Notes: generated by a model from the sequence alone, not told the origin. Positions 18,620 to 27,400 are shown, counted from the stretch's first letter. The stretch: 64,000 nt of DNA from Vibrio ostreae (GCF_019226825.1 NZ_CP076642.1:1302001-1366000), one strand, 5' to 3'. Made by a program: numbers and translations.

Positions 18620-19559
18620 TCTTTAATTCCTCCACAATTGAATCACGCACTCTGTATTCACCCCAAAGATATTCAATACCTAAGTAAGCGATCATTACAA
18701 ATATCGCTCCCGCTAGAATTGGAGCGCTCGCATAAGCAGCGGAAAATAACATAGCTTCACCGGCACCATACTGAACCAATGCTTTAAACATGTCGCTACC
18801 AACATTCCCGAACCAATCCACAAGGTGATAGTCATTGTTAAATACCAGTTCGGTGGTAGCGATTCCTGACGATACAAAGAACGTGACAACGCCGGCACCT
18901 TTGAAGTTGCCCGAGCGAGATTGAGGACTAAAACCAGCTTGCATCGATTTAAAAGAGTTCAATGGATATTTTTTACCATTCATATTGATTCGAGTTTCGT
19001 TCACAAACGCATGCTTGAGCACTTTTCCGTTATTGTCGGTACCGTTAAACGCAATGAACGTCTTACCTTTACTTTCGATTAAATCGGCTTTGATACCCAT
19101 GTCGCCAAACTGTTTAGCAATAGAATGGGCGTTAAACATTGGTTCTGTATGGTTGAACCAAGATTTTGCCGTATTGATGCTTGCGGCGATCGCCGCGACA
19201 TCATGTCCAGATTCGAACCAAAGGTTATGCAGAACTTTATGCGCATCTTCTAAATCAGTAATGAGAACATGTTGATGATTCTTAGCCATTTCCTCTTGTA
19301 GTGAACACTGTGAAGTCATGGTATCCCGAAGAGAGTCATCCAGAACTTGTGAAGGGCTTCGCCGAGAAAGTACATCTGCTCGATGGGCAGCGTAGCGGTC
19401 TTCATTTGCCTGAACATAGCTCCAGCTCTCATCCGACTGGCGATAATTCTCTTGTACTTGTTGTAAATATTTTTCTTTCGGGGACAGCTTAGGCGCGGCC
19501 TTTTCAGGTAACGTATCTCCTTCTATCCAGCGCATATTGGTACGGCTCATATCCGTCAT
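18603..19559 (-). CDS. Putative membrane-disrupting antibacterial effector (toxin)
   Basis: A 318-residue protein. Residues 1-130 are hydrophilic and charged (MTDMSRTNMRWIEGDTLPEK, then KLSPKEKYLQQVQENYRQSD) with no signal peptide. The C-terminal part carries two hydrophobic segments, about 218-240 (GAGVVTFFVSSGIATTELVF) and about 265-300 (a long helical hairpin with YGAGEAMLFSAAYASAPILA and IFVMIAYLGIEYLWGEY). A soluble N-terminus with a C-terminal hydrophobic hairpin resembles colicin-like toxins and the Tme class of membrane-depolarising T6SS effectors from vibrios. Two small membrane paralogues follow, one overlapping by 17 bases, as immunity genes would. No PAAR, VgrG or MIX motif is evident, so the delivery route is unknown. 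Confidence is moderate for toxin and low for the exact family. Confidence 0.55.
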   Translation of the reverse strand: MTDMSRTNMRWIEGDTLPEKAAPKLSPKEKYLQQVQENYRQSDESWSYVQANEDRYAAHRADVLSRRSPSQVLDDSLRDTMTSQCSLQEEMAKNHQHVLITDLEDAHKVLHNLWFESGHDVAAIAASINTAKSWFNHTEPMFNAHSIAKQFGDMGIKADLIESKGKTFIAFNGTDNNGKVLKHAFVNETRINMNGKKYPLNSFKSMQAGFSPQSRSGNFKGAGVVTFFVSSGIATTELVFNNDYHLVDWFGNVGSDMFKALVQYGAGEAMLFSAAYASAPILAGAIFVMIAYLGIEYLWGEYRVRDSIVEELKSVTGS

Positions 19560-19906
19560 TTTTCAGTCTCTTACATCCATCATCAGTGCATCATAAAGGT
19601 AAATACTGCTAGGCAAAAATTTGCCCGATCGGTGTGACCTGTCTGAGTTAAATATGCAACCGATTGTAATTTGGCTAGTCTTGTTTCAACTAACGAGCCC
19701 GATGGAATATGAACAAATATCACAAAAAGTGTGGAAAACTCCGCCGTTGGTGTCGCAAATATGCTCAGAAAAAATTAACCAAGCTTTGGGTAAGCACATC
19801 CGTCCCCAGTTTCATCATCAAGCATTATCTATTTTATCGACAGTTTTTTAACGAAGTGAGCAGACAATATCAAATCGCTAACCCTCGACCGTCTCAACAT
19901 AACCCG
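19560..19906. other. Intergenic region upstream of the effector-like gene
   Basis: 347 AT-rich bases between two minus-strand genes. It should contain the promoter for the effector operon. Plus-strand open frames here are basic, lack a Shine-Dalgarno and overlap the better-supported minus-strand gene at 19907-20161. Nothing else is recognised. Confidence 0.5.
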
Positions 19907-20161
19907 TCAATAAGCGTCAAGTATCCAATTAGTGGCGTAGATGGTGATAATGATCAGAAGGGTCAGAATGACTGGAATGGCGAGCATCTTGGCCAACTTT
20001 TTCTTGAAGCTCTGTGGTTCAAATACCACGCCTTCTGCTTCTTTTACCCGTCGATCTTCATCAAAATGCCATTTAATCGCAAAGTAAGCGCCAATCGCTG
20101 TCACAATGATCTTAAGTGCGCCTGCAAAGTAAGGAAAGAAGTTAAACCAACCATTGCTCAT
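19907..20161 (-). CDS. Small two-helix membrane protein of unknown function
   Basis: An 84-residue protein with one helix at about 10-30 (YFAGALKIIVTAIGAYFAIK), a charged middle (HFDEDRRVKEAEG) and a second helix at about 60-80 (AKMLAIPVILTLLIIITIYA). ATG 20161 is preceded by a good GGAG seven bases upstream, which favours this strand over the overlapping plus-strand frame. It lies between the toxin module and the degenerate guaC end, so it belongs to the insert. The role is unknown; an accessory immunity or membrane function is possible. Confidence 0.6.
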   Translation of the reverse strand: MSNGWFNFFPYFAGALKIIVTAIGAYFAIKWHFDEDRRVKEAEGVVFEPQSFKKKLAKMLAIPVILTLLIIITIYATNWILDAY

Positions 20162-20404
20162 TATTTATCTCCATCAAATTCAATATCTACTTACGTTAGA
20201 AAAACCAAAGGCTTATGTTTATCTGGCTTAATACCCATTTAGGTATGATTTGTTTAATTTTGCTGTTTTTCCGCCATGCTAAAAGGTTTGCCGGCCTTGA
20301 TGTAGATACAGAATGCAATTTTAAACATATAACAGTTGTTTGATTAAACTGTTTATCATTCTCTTGGCTGAGATAAATAAAATGCCGCGTGTCCGTTTAT
20401 CAAG

Positions 20405-20500
20405 CGCCGACATTGGCACATCAGAGCTTTGATTACGATTAAGCGCACGACATTCATCCGTGTACAAGCGCAAAATAACAACGTGTAAAGTAAAGAGTGA
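20405..20500 (+). pseudogene. Displaced, degenerate guaC 3' end (repeat R)
   Basis: The segment matches the last codons of guaC. Over the final 60 bases about 51 agree with 5899-5958, encoding KRTTFIRVQ then a changed tail with an early TAA. Upstream, the ACATCAGAGCTT stretch matches the region around 5876, with a one-base deletion in between (82 versus 83 bases from CATCA to the stop). The changes fit an old, unselected fragment. It is best explained as the original guaC end displaced when an element carrying a replacement end integrated. Confidence 0.82.
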
Positions 20501-20540
20501 TTTGGCTGGTATTGGCTCGGTCACACACTGATTGGCGCAC

Positions 20541-20572
20541 AAAACCCCCGAAATCAAGCGAAAAACCGGGGA
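20541..20572 (-). terminator. Terminator of the cytochrome bd-type oxidase operon
   Basis: On the minus strand a CCCCGG...CGGGGG stem with a 16-base loop is followed by TTTT. It lies 35 bases past the small third-subunit gene. Confidence 0.65.
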
Positions 20573-20606
20573 TGGAGATAGAAGCCTCGCAAGCTCAATG
20601 GAAGGG

Positions 20607-20729
20607 TTAAGATTTCAGTCCGGCTGCGGTCATCAGCAGGCGAAACCCAATGGATACTGCACCAAGGGCAGCGATACTGGCGGCCCAGATGGCCAGCATC
20701 CAGCCCCACTGTTGGAGATTCTTTTTCAT
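20607..20729 (-). CDS. Small DUF2474/CydX-like third subunit of the CIO oxidase
   Basis: A 40-residue frame. It begins MKKNLQQWGWMLAIWAAS and continues through one transmembrane helix to end in GLKS. It starts at ATG 20729 with a GGGGAAAAG Shine-Dalgarno. It lies 19 bases after the subunit II gene on the same strand. Single-helix proteins of about 35-50 residues with a KKxLQQWGW-type N-terminus accompany cyanide-insensitive bd oxidases (DUF2474, analogous to CydX) and stabilise the complex. Confidence 0.85.
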   Translation of the reverse strand: MKKNLQQWGWMLAIWAASIAALGAVSIGFRLLMTAAGLKS

Positions 20730-20748
20730 CTTTTCCCCTGCTGTTATG

Positions 20749-21756
20749 TTAATGATAGGTTTCATCTTCGTTGACCTTGCCGGCGAAGACGTAATAGCTC
20801 CAGAAGGTGTAGGCGAGGATAACCGGAATGATCATAGCGGCACCAACCAGCATAAAGCTTTGGCTCTTGTGGGGAGCCGCAGCCTGCCAGATGGTGATGT
20901 TGGGCGGAATGATATTCGGCCAGATACTGATCCCCAGTCCTGCAAAGCCAAGCAACACGATGAGCAGCGCCATGATAAACGGGCTGCGTTCACGGCGGTT
21001 ACGCACGGATTTAGCCAGTTTGAGGCACACCAGGGCGGTAATTAGCGGTACCGGTAGCAGGTAATAGAGGTTCGGCAGTGAGAACCAGCGCTCGGCAATC
21101 GAAGGATAAGCCAGTGGCGTCCAAATACTTACCATTACCAGAGCTGCGATCATTGTAAACAGTGTTTTGTAGCTCAGCCTATACAGGATGTGCTGTAACT
21201 CTCCTTCGGTTTTCATGATCAGCCAGGTGGCGCCGAGCAGGGCATAGGTCGCGAGCAAGCCCAGACCGCAGAGCAGCGGGAAAGGCGTCAGCCAGTCGAG
21301 CTGACCACCAATGAACACCCGGTTTTGGACATCAAAGCCCTGAATCACCGCACCGACGACTATACCCTGGCAGAAGGTGGCTAAAACAGAGCCGGCCATA
21401 AACGAGCGATCCCAGAATTGCAGATGGTTGGGCAGGGCCTTAAAGCGGAACTCAAACGCCACACCACGGAAGATCAACGCGATCAGCATCAGGGTTAATG
21501 GGACGGTCAGGGCTTCGCTGATCACCGCATAAGCGAGCGGGAATGCGCCATACAACGCCGCGCCGCCCAGCACCAGCCAAGTTTCATTGCCGTCCCAGAC
21601 AGGGGCAACGCTGTTGACCATCATGTCTTTATGTTTGTGATGCCTGATGAAGGGCATCAGAATGCCGATGCCGAGATCAAAGCCGTCCATCACAATATAC
21701 ATCAGGGTGGCGAAGACAATGATCGCGAACCAAATCACGGATAAGTCAAATTGCAT
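20749..21756 (-). CDS. cydB: Cytochrome bd-type (cyanide-insensitive) ubiquinol oxidase subunit II
   Basis: A 335-residue integral membrane protein with about eight hydrophobic helices. The N-terminus (DLSVIWFAIIVFATLMYIVM, then DGFDLGIGIL) is the family signature, followed by APVWDGNETWLVLGGAALYG. With subunit I it forms the heme b/d quinol oxidase that reduces oxygen to water without proton pumping. The partner has a short Q-loop, so the complex is the CIO type (cioB would be an equivalent name). It is co-transcribed with subunit I (30-base gap) and the 40-residue subunit. Confidence 0.93.
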   Translation of the reverse strand: MQFDLSVIWFAIIVFATLMYIVMDGFDLGIGILMPFIRHHKHKDMMVNSVAPVWDGNETWLVLGGAALYGAFPLAYAVISEALTVPLTLMLIALIFRGVAFEFRFKALPNHLQFWDRSFMAGSVLATFCQGIVVGAVIQGFDVQNRVFIGGQLDWLTPFPLLCGLGLLATYALLGATWLIMKTEGELQHILYRLSYKTLFTMIAALVMVSIWTPLAYPSIAERWFSLPNLYYLLPVPLITALVCLKLAKSVRNRRERSPFIMALLIVLLGFAGLGISIWPNIIPPNITIWQAAAPHKSQSFMLVGAAMIIPVILAYTFWSYYVFAGKVNEDETYH

Positions 21757-21786
21757 AGTGTTTACCTCAAGCGTTCTCTGCGGGCG

Positions 21787-23154
21787 TTAAATACGACCTG
21801 AAATGGTGCTGATCTCATGCATGTCGTCAGGCTCAGGCAGATCGGGGCCTTGCTTGATCTGATGGATCATGTAGTAGTAACCAAAGCCGAACACGGTGCT
21901 GTAGATCACCAGAAAAGCTATCAGGCTGATGCTCATCTGCAATTCACCGTGTGCCGAGACGGCATCGGTGGTTTTTTGCAGCCCGTACACCACCCAGGGC
22001 TGGCGGCCGATTTCGGTGGTGAACCAGCCGGCGAGAATCGCGATAAGACCAGCCGGTCCCATCACAACAGAAAATTTCAGGAACCAGCGGGTGGAGTAGA
22101 GCGCGTTTTTGCGTCGTAACCACAGGCTGTAAACGCCTTGCAGGATCATTAGCATCCCGAGCGCGACCATGAGGCGAAACGACCAGAAAATGACCGGTGA
22201 ATACGGGCGTTCATCAATAGGAAAGTCTTGCAGCGCCGGGATCGGCTCGCTCAGGCTGTGACGCAGGATCAGGCTACCGAGTAGCGGGATCTCTAACGCG
22301 TAGTCGGTCCGTTCCTGCTCCATGTTCGGCAGACCAAACAGGATCAATGGTGTAGGTTCACCATTAGCATTGGACCAGTGGCCTTCAATCGCCGCAATTT
22401 TGGCTGGCTGATATTGCAGAGTGTTCAATCCATGTACGTCACCAATCAGCGCCTGCAGCGGGGCAACAATCACTAGCATGCCCAGTGACATTGAGAACAT
22501 CCTCTTCACTGCTGGCGTACGGCAGTTGTTGAGCAGATGCCAGGCGGCAGCGGAGCCGACAAATAGCGCGGTACTCAGAAATGCCGCAATACCCATGTGC
22601 GCTAAACGGTAAGGGAAGGACGGGTTGAAGATGATGGCAAACCAATCAGCCGGCACGGCGCGGCCATCAACCAGATCAAAGCCTTGCGGGGTATGCATCC
22701 AGCTGTTAGAGGCTAAGATCCAGAAGGTCGAGATAATGGTACCTAGTGCAACCATGCAAGTGGCGAAGAAATGCAGTTTTTCGCCAACCCGGTGCCAGCC
22801 AAATAGCATAACGCCCAAAAAGCCCGCTTCCAGGAAGAACGCGGTTAACACTTCATAAGTCAGTAGCGGGCCGGTGATGCTGCCAGCGAAATCGGCAAAA
22901 CCACTCCAGTTAGTGCCGAACTGATAAGCCATGACCAGGCCCGATACCACGCCCATGCCGAAGTTAACGGCAAAAATTTTCGACCAGAAGTGGTACAGCG
23001 TTTTGTATTCCGGCTGACGGCTTTTGAGCCATAGTCCTTCCAGAACCGCGAGATAGGTTGCGAGTCCGATGGTGATGGCGGGAAAAATAATGTGAAAAGA
23101 CACAGTAAAAGCAAACTGTATCCGGGCAAGCATAAATGCGTCTAGACCGAACAT
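21787..23154 (-). CDS. cydA: Cytochrome bd-type (cyanide-insensitive) ubiquinol oxidase subunit I
   Basis: A 455-residue heme-binding subunit. His21 (FTVSFHIIFPAI) is a heme ligand candidate, and a second His lies in FPYRLAHMGIAAFL. The quinol-binding GRQPWVVYG is present. It is well below the 522 residues of E. coli CydA because the Q-loop (around MEQERTDYALEIPLLGSL) lacks the long insertion, the hallmark of CIO/CioA enzymes that resist cyanide and function at low oxygen or under nitrosative stress. The ATG at 23154 has an AAGGAA Shine-Dalgarno. A MocR-type regulator is divergent 143 bases away and may control it. Confidence 0.94.
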   Translation of the reverse strand: MFGLDAFMLARIQFAFTVSFHIIFPAITIGLATYLAVLEGLWLKSRQPEYKTLYHFWSKIFAVNFGMGVVSGLVMAYQFGTNWSGFADFAGSITGPLLTYEVLTAFFLEAGFLGVMLFGWHRVGEKLHFFATCMVALGTIISTFWILASNSWMHTPQGFDLVDGRAVPADWFAIIFNPSFPYRLAHMGIAAFLSTALFVGSAAAWHLLNNCRTPAVKRMFSMSLGMLVIVAPLQALIGDVHGLNTLQYQPAKIAAIEGHWSNANGEPTPLILFGLPNMEQERTDYALEIPLLGSLILRHSLSEPIPALQDFPIDERPYSPVIFWSFRLMVALGMLMILQGVYSLWLRRKNALYSTRWFLKFSVVMGPAGLIAILAGWFTTEIGRQPWVVYGLQKTTDAVSAHGELQMSISLIAFLVIYSTVFGFGYYYMIHQIKQGPDLPEPDDMHEISTISGRI

Positions 23155-23297
23155 AAAATTCCTTCGAGCTTAATTATTGTGTTGGGTAAGCTAGGGTAAA
23201 AGCTTGTGCCAGGAGCGGGTAGATACAGAACGGAGCGATTAAGGTATAACAGTTTTAAAGTTGTTGTGTTATTGTTTTTACCAGTTAGCGTAAACAG

Positions 23298-24722
23298 GTG
23301 GCAGCATTGGCGAAGTATCAGGATTTAGTAGAGCAGTTAAAACGGCAGATCCAATCGGGTGTGTGGCGGGCGGGGGACAAGCTGCCGTCACTGCGTAAGC
23401 AGGCTGAGCACAGTGGTCTGAGCCTGATGACGGTGTTGCACGCTTACCAGTTACTTGAATCGCAGGGTTGGCTCATTTCTCAGGCGCGTTCCGGCTATAA
23501 AGTCGCGCCGCGTTTGGTGACCAGTGAGCTTCATCCCGTGCCTGCCGCGGTGTCTGGTACTGAACAGGTCGATATCAACGAGTTTATCTTTGATGTGCTG
23601 CAGGCGGGTAAAAATCCGCACATGGTTAATTTTGGTTTTGCCTACCCTGATCCTGGTTTATATCCGCGTTACCACGTCACCCGCGCTTTGGCTGCGGCGG
23701 CGCGCAGTATGCCGGTGTCCAACTCTTTTGATAATCTGCCGCCGGGTAATCAAGAGCTGCGAACGCTGATTGCTAAGCGCTATGCGGCCAAAGGGATTGC
23801 CGTGGCGCCGGATGAAATTGTTATCACCGCCGGCGCGCTGGAAGCGCTTAATCTCAGTTTGCAGGCCTGCACCCGGCCCGGCGACTGGGTGGTGGTGGAG
23901 TCGCCAACCTTTTACGGCGCGCTGCAGTCACTGCAACGCCTCGGTTTGAAAGCGTTGTCGGTCCGCACAGACCCGCAAACCGGTATTGACCTGGACTCGC
24001 TGGAAAGAGCACTCCAATCGCATGATGTGAAAGCGTGCTGGCTGATGTCGAATCATCAGAATCCGCTCGGTTTCACCCTGAGCAATGATAAAAAGCAGCG
24101 TATTGTTGAGCGGCTGCAGCGTTATCAGGTTGCATTGATTGAAGATGATGTATACAGCGAGTTGTATCATGGCAATGAGCCGCTTCCCGCGATGCGCACG
24201 TTCGATAACAGCGGTAACACCATGCTGTGCTCATCATTTTCTAAATCGCTGGTCGCTGGGCTGCGTATCGGCTGGGTCGCAGCCGGCAAGCGTGCTGTTG
24301 AGATTCAAAAGCTGCAACTGATGAGTACGCTCGCAACCAGTGCGCCAATCCAGAGAACGCTGGTGCATTACCTGACCAGCCGAAATTATGAATCGCACCT
24401 CAGGCAACTGCGCAAAAAGCTGCATGATCGCAAAGCGAAAATGGCGCAACTGCTGAGCTCGCTATTGCCGGATGAGGTAAAAGTGCTCAACCAGGGCGGT
24501 GGGTATTTTCTGTGGCTGGAGCTGCCCAAACACATCGATGCGATGGTTATCTATCAGGCGCTGCTCCGTGACAATGTTAGTATCGCGCCGGGCAAAATGT
24601 TCGCCCTGACCGATGAGTTCAATCACTGCATTCGCTTAAATGCGTCATTTGAGCTCGATCAGCCACGCAAACAGGCTCTGAAGCTCCTGTGCGAGCGAAT
24701 CGCGGCGCAGATTCAAGAGTAG
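23298..24722 (+). CDS. MocR-family (GntR-wHTH plus aminotransferase-like) transcriptional regulator
   Basis: A 474-residue protein with an N-terminal GntR winged helix (about 1-75; LKRQIQSGVWRAGDKLPSLR, then LSLMTVLHAYQLLESQGWL). It is fused to a fold-type I PLP-dependent aminotransferase domain. The PLP Lys is visible in SSFSKSLVAGLRIGW (K316), and SNHQNPLGF and DDVYSEL are typical. MocR proteins sense PLP-linked amino compounds rather than catalysing transamination. The start is GTG 23298. It is divergent from the oxidase operon, but a role there is only positional inference; PdxR, GabR and TauR are characterised relatives with other targets. Confidence 0.9.
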   Translation: MAALAKYQDLVEQLKRQIQSGVWRAGDKLPSLRKQAEHSGLSLMTVLHAYQLLESQGWLISQARSGYKVAPRLVTSELHPVPAAVSGTEQVDINEFIFDVLQAGKNPHMVNFGFAYPDPGLYPRYHVTRALAAAARSMPVSNSFDNLPPGNQELRTLIAKRYAAKGIAVAPDEIVITAGALEALNLSLQACTRPGDWVVVESPTFYGALQSLQRLGLKALSVRTDPQTGIDLDSLERALQSHDVKACWLMSNHQNPLGFTLSNDKKQRIVERLQRYQVALIEDDVYSELYHGNEPLPAMRTFDNSGNTMLCSSFSKSLVAGLRIGWVAAGKRAVEIQKLQLMSTLATSAPIQRTLVHYLTSRNYESHLRQLRKKLHDRKAKMAQLLSSLLPDEVKVLNQGGGYFLWLELPKHIDAMVIYQALLRDNVSIAPGKMFALTDEFNHCIRLNASFELDQPRKQALKLLCERIAAQIQE

Positions 24723-25000
24723 TCTGGTGAGCGTCTATTAGCGATGATTCAGTCCGGCACTCATTCTTGTTAGTGTCAGAGATGTCTTTAACAAGTCTGC
24801 TTATTCTGAATGACGGCTCGCCGGCTAGATGAAGTGACTAAACTGCGGCTAAATAATCACCATTTTTCAATGGTTGGAATATGTTATGAAGAATTATCCT
24901 TTGATAAATGTGTATAACTCTTCATTATCCCTATTTCTTACAGTTGGCAGCCGTTGCTACTGTAGATCACTTAAAATAACAAAGACGTGGATGTATATTG

Positions 25001-25822
25001 ATGAAGTTACAATTTATTAAGCAGGGAGTTCGCGGCGCACTGGCGTCAGCGGTGACGATTGTTACTCTTTTTTCTTCTGCCAATGCGATGGCGACTGAGC
25101 CGGCGTTGGAAGGCATTTTAAAATCAGGCGAACTGAAGTTTTGTTTTGAATCGGGTTATATCCCGTTTGAAATGACAGACAAGAATGGTCGTTATGTTGG
25201 CTTTGATCTTGATCTGGCCAAGCATATGGCTCGTTCAATGAATGTGAAGTTTGTGCCGGTCAATACCGCGTGGGACGGGATTGTGCCTGCGCTGAAAACG
25301 GGTAAATGTGATTTTATCGGTGGGATGACCATTACCGCGGAGCGTAACCTGAGTGTCAACTTTGCTAACCCTTATACTCAGGTTGGACAAACGGTGCTTA
25401 TCGCGCCTGAGCTGGCAGGTAAAGTCAATTCTTACCGTGATTTAAACAACGGCAAATACACAGTATCGACTCAGTTGGGGACGACTGGCGCAGAAGCGGC
25501 CAAAAAGTATCTGTCAGCGGCTAAGATTGATCTGTATGACACCTCGGCTGATGCCGCGCTGCAAGTCGCGAACGGTAAAGCGGACGCATTTGTGTACGAT
25601 CTGCCTTACAACGCGCTGTATGAAGCGCAGCATAAGGGTAAAGTGATTCACTTAGATGAGTCATTTACTTTTGAGCCGCTGGGCTGGGCGGTGCGTAAGG
25701 GCGATCCGGATTTCCTTAACTTCCTCAACAACTACCTGCAGCAAATTAAAGGTGACGGCACCTATCAGCGTATTTACGACAAATGGTTTAAGTCGGATAA
25801 ATGGCTGGACAGCGTCCAGTAA
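25001..25822 (+). CDS. Periplasmic amino-acid ABC transporter substrate-binding protein
   Basis: A 273-residue exported protein. A signal peptide of about 30 residues (ending SSANAMA) precedes a type II solute-binding fold (SBP_bac_3): LKSGELKFCFESGYIPFEMT, then GRYVGFDLDLAKHMA, DFIGGMTITAERN, and QLGTTGAEAAKKY. The first DLDLA and TAER motifs are those of the polar/acidic amino-acid binding clade (glutamine, lysine/arginine, cystine types). No permease or ATPase gene is adjacent, so the protein serves a distant transporter or a sensor. ATG 25001 is chosen over the TTG three bases earlier. A terminator follows at 25842. Confidence 0.88.
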   Translation: MKLQFIKQGVRGALASAVTIVTLFSSANAMATEPALEGILKSGELKFCFESGYIPFEMTDKNGRYVGFDLDLAKHMARSMNVKFVPVNTAWDGIVPALKTGKCDFIGGMTITAERNLSVNFANPYTQVGQTVLIAPELAGKVNSYRDLNNGKYTVSTQLGTTGAEAAKKYLSAAKIDLYDTSADAALQVANGKADAFVYDLPYNALYEAQHKGKVIHLDESFTFEPLGWAVRKGDPDFLNFLNNYLQQIKGDGTYQRIYDKWFKSDKWLDSVQ

Positions 25823-25841
25823 TCTGCGGTTAATATTTTTT

Positions 25842-25868
25842 AAGCCACTCATTTGAGTGGCTTTTTTG
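25842..25868 (+). terminator. Terminator after the amino-acid binding protein
   Basis: AAGCCACTC / GAGTGGCTT stem with ATTT loop and a run of T. Confidence 0.92.
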
Positions 25869-26216
25869 TTTTTAGACCTGGCTTACTTCGTTTGGCCTGC
25901 TGCAACCCTCAGATTGGTATTGAGTGCTCTATGTTGGGGTTGTCCGCCCAAGTAAATTCCCTTTCGATAACGGTATTTCCCGCACGTAAAACGAGGAAAA
26001 ATACTGTTAAGTCAGCAGTTTGATTATTATTTTAGCGATTTGGTGTAATTTTGCTCAATAATTGAGGTTTATTAATAAGTTTTTCTAATAAAGTTAATCA
26101 CAAATAGAGGACTAATAAAAAAGTGTCAAGTCGGTATAGTGCTCCGTCCTAAATGACATAGTGAGAACTGTGTCAGATAACACTCAAAGTGCAGCTCAAA
26201 ATCGGAGAATACTCAT
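25869..26216. other. Intergenic region upstream of the RND efflux operon
   Basis: About 350 bases, AT-rich in its second half, without a gene. It must hold the promoter of the efflux operon. An imperfect inverted repeat at 26154-26175 is the best operator candidate. Confidence 0.5.
26154..26175 (+). promoter_or_regulatory. Candidate operator before the RND operon
   Basis: TGACATAG and CTGTGTCA form an inverted repeat (7 of 8 positions) around a six-base spacer, 42 bases before the adaptor start. It could bind a TetR- or LysR-type regulator; no direct proof. Confidence 0.35.
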
Positions 26217-27386
26217 ATGTCCTATCGTCTGGTCTCAACCGCGTTAATCGCGGCGATGTTGGCTGGTTGTTACGCACAGGCGGACTCTTCACCCGGTGAA
26301 TCTTCACCCGGTAACAGTGCTCAGGCCGTTGCACCGATGGCAACAGATGTTGTGGCAGTACACCAGATTTCTTATCAGCAACCATTTCTGTACACCACAC
26401 GTCTGGAAACCCCGCAGAACGTTGAGCTCCGTCCTCGCGTTAATGGCGTGATGGATAAAGTCGTATTCACAGAAGGCAGTAGCGTGCAAGCCGGTGATTT
26501 GTTGTTCCAAATCGACGACAAACCATTTCTGGCTGAAATGCAGCGCCTGGAATCTGAATACCAGGCGGCACGTGTTGCACTGACTCAGGCTCAGTCAGAG
26601 GCGGAGCGTGCTAAACGCCTCAGCTCAACCAAAGCGATGCCAATTGAACAGGCAGAGCAGCGCATGTATCTGGCAACCCAGCGTCAGGCTGAACTCTCGT
26701 CGGTGAAAGCGCAGCTGGAAACCGCGAAGTTAAATCTGAGCTACACCCAGATCAAAGCACCGATCAGCGGGCGAATTTCCAGTGCCTATGTTACCGAGGG
26801 TAACTATGTTCAGGCGGGTAGCACCATCCTGACGTCGCTGGTCTCAACCGATGTACTGCAAGCGTATTTCGATGTGGATGAGCGTACCTGGAACGCGCAT
26901 TTTGCCAATGTAACTGCCGACAGTCATACCCCGGTTGACGCGGTGCTGAATGGTGATACCAGTCATAGCTATCCTGGTGTGGTTGACTTTATCGATAACC
27001 AGGTCAACAGCGCGACCGGTACGCTGCGCATTCGTGCCCGTTTTGACAATGCTGAACAAGCGCTGCGTCCTGGCTCGTTCGTTCGTATCCGTTTGAACGA
27101 TACTCAGGCTGATGCACTGAAACTGATGGTGCCGGATAAATCCATCGGTACTGACCTTGCTAACCGTTTTGTTTATGTGGTCAACAGTGATGGTGTGATT
27201 GAGTACCGTCTGGTGGAACTGGGTGATCGTGTTGGTTCGCTGCGTATCGTGACCAAGGGTCTTAAGCCTGACGAACTGGTGGTACTGAACGGCCCGGCTA
27301 AAGTCCAGCCAGGTATGCCAGTCACGCCTCAAGTGGTCGATATCGATTCACAACTCGAACAGGTTGTGGCCAAGCAAGTACAGTAA
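26217..27386 (+). CDS. RND efflux periplasmic adaptor lipoprotein (MexE-like)
   Basis: A 389-residue membrane-fusion protein. The lipobox LAGC with Cys18 predicts a lipid anchor. The order biotinyl-lipoyl (VELRPRVNGVMDKVVFTEGS and AGDLLFQIDD), coiled-coil hairpin (residues about 100-165, rich in E, A, Q and R), then TQIKAPISGRISSAYVTEG and barrel domains is that of AcrA/MexE proteins. It couples the inner-membrane pump at 27401 to a TolC-type outer channel encoded elsewhere. The start at 26217 has GGAG upstream. The permease gene follows 14 bases later. Substrates cannot be inferred. Confidence 0.92.
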   Translation: MSYRLVSTALIAAMLAGCYAQADSSPGESSPGNSAQAVAPMATDVVAVHQISYQQPFLYTTRLETPQNVELRPRVNGVMDKVVFTEGSSVQAGDLLFQIDDKPFLAEMQRLESEYQAARVALTQAQSEAERAKRLSSTKAMPIEQAEQRMYLATQRQAELSSVKAQLETAKLNLSYTQIKAPISGRISSAYVTEGNYVQAGSTILTSLVSTDVLQAYFDVDERTWNAHFANVTADSHTPVDAVLNGDTSHSYPGVVDFIDNQVNSATGTLRIRARFDNAEQALRPGSFVRIRLNDTQADALKLMVPDKSIGTDLANRFVYVVNSDGVIEYRLVELGDRVGSLRIVTKGLKPDELVVLNGPAKVQPGMPVTPQVVDIDSQLEQVVAKQVQ

Positions 27387-27400
27387 GTAGGTTATTGCGG

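Larger units (their letters stand above)
20162..20606. other. Right end of the accessory insert
   Basis: 445 bases. The first 220 hold only AT-rich sequence and the promoter of the 84-residue gene. From about 20405 to 20500 there is a degenerate copy of the guaC coding end, then the terminator of the oxidase operon at 20541-20572. No integrase gene lies here or elsewhere in the insert. Confidence 0.7.

Noticed and set aside
19709..20242. 177-codon plus-strand frame in the insert
   Set aside because: It is antisense to the better-supported 84-residue membrane protein (good Shine-Dalgarno, clear helices) and has a basic, low-complexity composition.
5959..20500. Integrase or prophage
   Set aside because: No recombinase, capsid, portal or terminase gene is visible in the insert, so phage or self-mobile status is not supported.
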